Shown one piece after another: positions 60,685 to 64,000 of a stretch of DNA of 64,000 nucleotides. Position numbers and translations under genes: made by a program. Origin of the DNA: Clostridiales bacterium (GTDB lineage: Bacteria > Bacillota > Clostridia > Oscillospirales > Acutalibacteraceae). The notes under the pieces are model-generated. The model saw only the letters and a program-made list of their open reading frames with translations, had not been told where the DNA came from and searched no databases. The stretch is from the NCBI GenBank assembly GCA_019415945.1, contig DXYF01000041.1, forward strand, positions 4,349 to 68,348, given 5' to 3'. The stretch's first letter is position 1, and each line of letters opens with the position of its first letter.

Positions 60685-61893
60685 ATGAAAATTTTAGTAA
60701 TTAACGCAGGCAGTTCTTCACTAAAATATCAGCTTATTGAAATGACAGAAGAAAAAGTGCTTGCAAAGGGTAATTGTGAGAGAATCGGAACAAGCGGAGC
60801 TTTTATAGGATTTAAAACTCCCGACGGCAAAAAAATAGAAAGGAAGCTTCAGATGCTCAACCACACACAGGCATTTGAGGCAGTAAAAGACGCATTGCTT
60901 GACCCCGAATACGGTGCAATCAAGGAATTGTCAGAAGTTGCGGCTATCGGTCACAGAGTAGTACAGGGCGGCTCATACTTTGATAAATCTGTTCTTGTTA
61001 ATAACGATGTAATTAATAAAATAAGAGAGCTCGCACCTCTTGCTCCTCTTCACAACCCTGCTCATCTACAGGGCATTGAGGCATGTACGAGAGTATTCGG
61101 TGCAAAAGTTCCGCAGGTTGCGGTTTTTGATACAGCTTTTCATCAGACAATGCCGGAAAAAGCGTATATGTACGCTGTTCCGTATAAATACTACGAAAAA
61201 TTCGGCGTTCGCAAATACGGTTTTCACGGCACATCACACAGATATGTAACCGACAAAATGGCTGACCTTATGGGCAAAAGGAAAGAGGAGCTAAAGCTCA
61301 TTACCTGCCACATCGGAAACGGTTCATCAATCACGGCGGTTAAAAACGGCAAAGTAATTGACACGACTATGGGTCTTACCCCACTCGGCGGTTTTATGAT
61401 GGGAACACGCTCAGGCTCGCTTGACCCGTCGGTAATAACATTTATTGCCGAAAAGGAACACCTTACTCCCGAAGAAATGTCAAAAATCTTAAATAAAGAA
61501 TCAGGTCTTTTGGGAATATCGGGTGTTTCATCAGACGACCGTGATGTTTGTGCGGCAGAAGCCGACGGCAATATGAGAGCTCACCTTGCACACGAAATGC
61601 TCTACTACCAAATTGCAAAATATATCGGAAGCTACTATGTAGCACTCGGCGGCTGTGACGGTATTGTATTCACAGCAGGACTTGGTGAAAACCAGCCCAG
61701 CCTAAGAGAAAAAGTTTGCGATTACCTCTCCTGCTTCGGAGTTAAACTTGACAAAGAATTCAATTCAAAAGCAAAAGGCGGAGTTACAGGTACATTGTCA
61801 GCCCCCGACTCTAAGATAAGAGTTGAGCTTATAGCTACAGATGAAGAAATGGTAATTGCCCGCGATACAAAATTTATCGTTGAAACACTTTGA
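60685..61893 (+). CDS. ackA: Acetate kinase
   Basis: AckA converts acetyl phosphate and ADP to acetate and ATP in fermentation. The 402-residue protein has the ASKHA signatures LVINAGSSSLKYQL at the start, FGVRKYGFHGTSHRYV near 173-188, GNGSSITAV and FTAGLGENQPSLRE, including the catalytic Arg, His and Glu. GGGATGAAA precedes the ATG. pta is not adjacent. A long hairpin terminator follows. Confidence 0.97.
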   Translation: MKILVINAGSSSLKYQLIEMTEEKVLAKGNCERIGTSGAFIGFKTPDGKKIERKLQMLNHTQAFEAVKDALLDPEYGAIKELSEVAAIGHRVVQGGSYFDKSVLVNNDVINKIRELAPLAPLHNPAHLQGIEACTRVFGAKVPQVAVFDTAFHQTMPEKAYMYAVPYKYYEKFGVRKYGFHGTSHRYVTDKMADLMGKRKEELKLITCHIGNGSSITAVKNGKVIDTTMGLTPLGGFMMGTRSGSLDPSVITFIAEKEHLTPEEMSKILNKESGLLGISGVSSDDRDVCAAEADGNMRAHLAHEMLYYQIAKYIGSYYVALGGCDGIVFTAGLGENQPSLREKVCDYLSCFGVKLDKEFNSKAKGGVTGTLSAPDSKIRVELIATDEEMVIARDTKFIVETL

Positions 61894-61934
61894 TTAATAT
61901 CAGTTTAGAACTATAGAATTTTAAACATAAAAAC

Positions 61935-61988
61935 AAACTTCCTTTCAAACTAAGCGAAATTAAACGCCTGATTGAAAGGAAGTTTTTT
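61935..61988 (+). terminator. Intrinsic terminator after ackA
   Basis: AAACTTCCTTTCAA and TTGAAAGGAAGTTT form a perfect 14-bp stem around a 23-base loop, running into TTTTTT. Confidence 0.8.
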
Positions 61989-62251
61989 ATTGGCAGATTG
62001 TAAAAATAAAATCAAATAAAATGAGTTAAGATGTTGCCGTACAACTGCAAGGTTAAATGCTACAAACCCTACATTGTCAAAGAAGCATAAAAGCTATCCG
62101 CATTACAAAACTTAAATATACTTAATAAACATCTGCCTTCATTAAATCCAAAAGAACTTTTAAAAAATATACAACTAAACTGTTTTGAATAAATTTTCCG
62201 AAATATGTGTCAAAAAACATACACAAAGTATGGCTTTGTTTCATATCCACT
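61989..62251. other. AT-rich gap between ackA and the HlyC-like gene
   Basis: No credible gene. Short open stretches exist on the plus strand but lack ribosome sites, and I recognise no family in them. They may be decayed coding DNA. Confidence 0.4.
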
Positions 62252-63556
62252 TTATTTTGTATTCACCTGCACAGTAATTTCATGAGCCATAAAATCATCA
62301 GCTTCTGTAACGGTTATATGAAGATTTTCAAAATCAAACGAAAAACCTCTTTCTGGGATACTTCCGATTAATTCAAGCATCCAGCCGTTGACTGTAGTCG
62401 CTTCGGTTTTCTCGTCGGGCTCAAGTGCAAAAAATTCAAAGAAATCTTCTGCTGACGCAGAACAGCGAACCTTGTAAGTATCTGCATTGAGTTTTACAAA
62501 ATCTTCAACAGCTTCGTCTTGTTCATCCCATATCTCGCCGACAATTTCTTCAAGTATATCTTCCATTGTAACCACGCCTGCTGTTACACCGTATTCGTTT
62601 ACAACCACAGCAATGTGATTGTGCTCTTTTTGCATATCCTTAAAAAGAACATCAAGACGAGCTGTTTCCGGAACAAATTTAGGCTGGCAAACGGCATCCT
62701 CAAGTTTAAAGTTTGGGCGGGAATGCATGAGAAGATAATCACGGCTGTAAAGTATTCCGACAATATTATCGGTAGTATCTGAATATACAGGAATACGGGA
62801 ATACCCTTCAGTCTCTATAATATTCAGAATTTCTTTGCTGTCTGCTTCCTTTGAAACAAAAACAACAGATTTTCTCGGCGTCATTACATCTTCAGCCGTC
62901 ATACCGTCAAGCTTAAAAACATTCTTTATGTATTCAATATCATTCTGGTCAAGGGTTCCTTCATCTGCACCCGCATCAAGCATAAGCACAATATCTTCCT
63001 CGGATACCGGTTCTTCTTTGTCGCTTGGTTTTATACCGAAAATACGCAGAACAACATTTGTAGAAACCGTCAAAAGCCAAATAATCGGTTTGAGAATTAC
63101 CGCAAGCACGGAAATAATCGGGCATACGGCTTGTGCAAGCCGTTCTTTGTGCCTCATGGCGATACGCTTAGGCACAAGTTCGCCGAGCACAAGGGTAAAA
63201 AACGAAAGAATAAGCGTTATAATAATGACCGCTATCGTGTTGATAGCTCCTATTTGATTTTCCGATATTCCAAAGGTCTTGACAAAAAAGTCGGAAAGTC
63301 TTTCGGCAAAATTATCAGCCGCAAAGGCAGATCCCAAAAAGCCTGCAAGGGTAATGCCTATTTGTATGGTTGAGAGAAAGCGTGTCGGCTCCTGTATCAT
63401 TTTAAGCATTTTGACAGCTTTTCGGTCGCCGTCATCTGCACGGGCTTTGACTTTTTTCTCGTTTAAAGATATTACGGCAATCTCGGTTGCCGCAAAAAAA
63501 GCGTTTAACAGAATGAGTGCAAGTTGTAATAATAATTGTTGAATTATATCAGACAT
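62252..63556 (-). CDS. CNNM/HlyC-CorC family membrane transporter or regulator
   Basis: A 434-residue protein of the hemolysin III-unrelated HlyC/CorC (CNNM) family. The DUF21/CNNM membrane domain (about 1-190) has helices near 5-25, 60-85, 100-125 and 135-160. A CBS pair (about 205-325) includes MTPRKSVVFV and YSRIPVYSD, and a C-terminal CorC_HlyC domain (about 345-430) follows. Relatives export magnesium or adjust divalent cation balance; hemolysis is not implied. From ATG 63556, GGAGG lies 5 bases upstream. The longer frame from 63568 starts inside that site. Confidence 0.9.
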   Translation of the reverse strand: MSDIIQQLLLQLALILLNAFFAATEIAVISLNEKKVKARADDGDRKAVKMLKMIQEPTRFLSTIQIGITLAGFLGSAFAADNFAERLSDFFVKTFGISENQIGAINTIAVIIITLILSFFTLVLGELVPKRIAMRHKERLAQAVCPIISVLAVILKPIIWLLTVSTNVVLRIFGIKPSDKEEPVSEEDIVLMLDAGADEGTLDQNDIEYIKNVFKLDGMTAEDVMTPRKSVVFVSKEADSKEILNIIETEGYSRIPVYSDTTDNIVGILYSRDYLLMHSRPNFKLEDAVCQPKFVPETARLDVLFKDMQKEHNHIAVVVNEYGVTAGVVTMEDILEEIVGEIWDEQDEAVEDFVKLNADTYKVRCSASAEDFFEFFALEPDEKTEATTVNGWMLELIGSIPERGFSFDFENLHITVTEADDFMAHEITVQVNTK

Positions 63557-63568
63557 ATTAGCCTCCAA

Positions 63569-64000
63569 AATTAAAATGTGTTTTGTTGTATTAAATAAAA
63601 TAAAATTCCGCTAATTGAGGTTTACTACTAAAAAGTGCATCCTTAATTTTGCATAAAAAACACATTTGCCGTATTTTAAAGGCTTTCGAGCAGTAAATAA
63701 AATACTACTTCGAGGAAGCGGATCCACAAAACCAACTCCTTTCTATGGTGGTATTATATATTAAAAATACATTTTCGTCAATCAGAACATAGACGGGAGC
63801 AAAGATTGCGTCTTTTAAACTAAAAAAACATGTTGTGAATACTAAAAGTTGAGAGCAAGAGTAAGTTTTTTTACGCTGTTTTGCACTTAATAGTTCTAAT
63901 AAACATACCTGATTTTTATTATATATCCGCTGCACTCACAGTCACTAATCAAAACCACCCGTTGAACGGGTGGTTTGCACTGCCCCTATAAGGGGCTATT
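63569..64000. other. Gene-poor right end
   Basis: The 432 bases to the window edge hold no convincing gene. A 76-codon frame at 63705-63935 has unlikely composition and no ribosome site. The last 50 bases carry two hairpins described separately. Confidence 0.5.
63952..63996. mobile_element. Possible left end of an IS200/IS605-type element (cut by the edge)
   Basis: AAACCACCCGTT-G-AACGGGTGGTTT (63952-63976) is an almost perfect 12-bp hairpin. GCCCCT-ATA-AGGGGC (63982-63996) follows. Paired hairpins like these mark the ends of IS200/IS605 elements, where the Y1 transposase TnpA binds. No transposase lies inside the window, so the call is an inference that the next bases could settle. Confidence 0.5.

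Noticed and set aside
63705..63935. A 76-codon minus-strand frame near the right edge
   Set aside because: No ribosome site, unlikely composition and no family resemblance.

Overview
The window is chromosomal DNA from a spore-forming, moderately AT-rich Firmicute, most likely of the Oscillospiraceae/Ruminococcaceae and perhaps near Ruminococcus bromii. That placement is an inference. It rests on an intact pro-sigma-K gene, a secreted dockerin protein with a Thr/Glu/Pro linker, a glycogen branching enzyme, the Bacillus/Clostridium order of the yicC-remA-gmk-rpoZ-priA-def-fmt-rsmB-rlmN-prpC-prkC-rsgA-thiN operon, 4Fe-4S type PurF and the one-chain glycyl-tRNA synthetase. Nearly all promoters that can be read are sigma-A type with a 17-base spacer.

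Layout. 1-2.6 kb (minus): asd-dapA-dapB, the diaminopimelate/lysine branch, with dapB cut by the left edge. 2.8-7.5 kb (plus): queA-tgt (queuosine), yajC, a small TIGR04086-like membrane protein, a CPBP protease and tadA. 8.0-14.6 kb (minus): purC-purF-purB-purA-guaA, purine synthesis. 14.9-16.9 kb (plus): tRNA-Leu(CAA) and a GH32 fructosidase. 17.2-32.6 kb (minus): a zinc-ribbon/pseudokinase/PASTA protein, tRNA-Ala(GGC), then the long conserved operon for tRNA and rRNA modification, N-formylmethionine handling, replication restart and PrkC/PrpC signalling. 32.8 kb: yebC. 33.5-38 kb: a fabF / acyl-CoA ligase / thioesterase set (minus) with a divergent LysR gene. 38-43.8 kb: Fe-alcohol dehydrogenase, a CarD-like regulator, exonuclease III, sigK and small or unknown genes. 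43.9-48.3 kb (plus): trmL and the glycolytic cluster pgk-tpiA-gpmI. 48.5-52 kb: a heterodimeric ABC exporter. 52.1-55.5 kb (minus): queH, a HAD phosphatase, a cyclase-family hydrolase and the dockerin protein. 55.7-63.6 kb: glyS, glgB, tmcAL, ackA and a CNNM/HlyC-like transporter. The right edge carries twin hairpins like the end of an IS200/IS605 element.

Most of the window is core metabolism and information processing. The parts least explained by standard annotation are the catalytically dead membrane kinase-like protein next to PrkC/PrpC, two families of short dispersed intergenic repeats (three copies and two copies), a terminator whose stem contains the ribosome binding site of the next gene, an attenuator-like leader before yebC, palindromes at the dockerin and fabF promoters, and the dockerin protein with an unrecognised N-terminal module. 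I saw no CRISPR array, prophage, toxin-antitoxin pair, defence island or biosynthetic megacluster, and no convincing evidence of a wholly new system.
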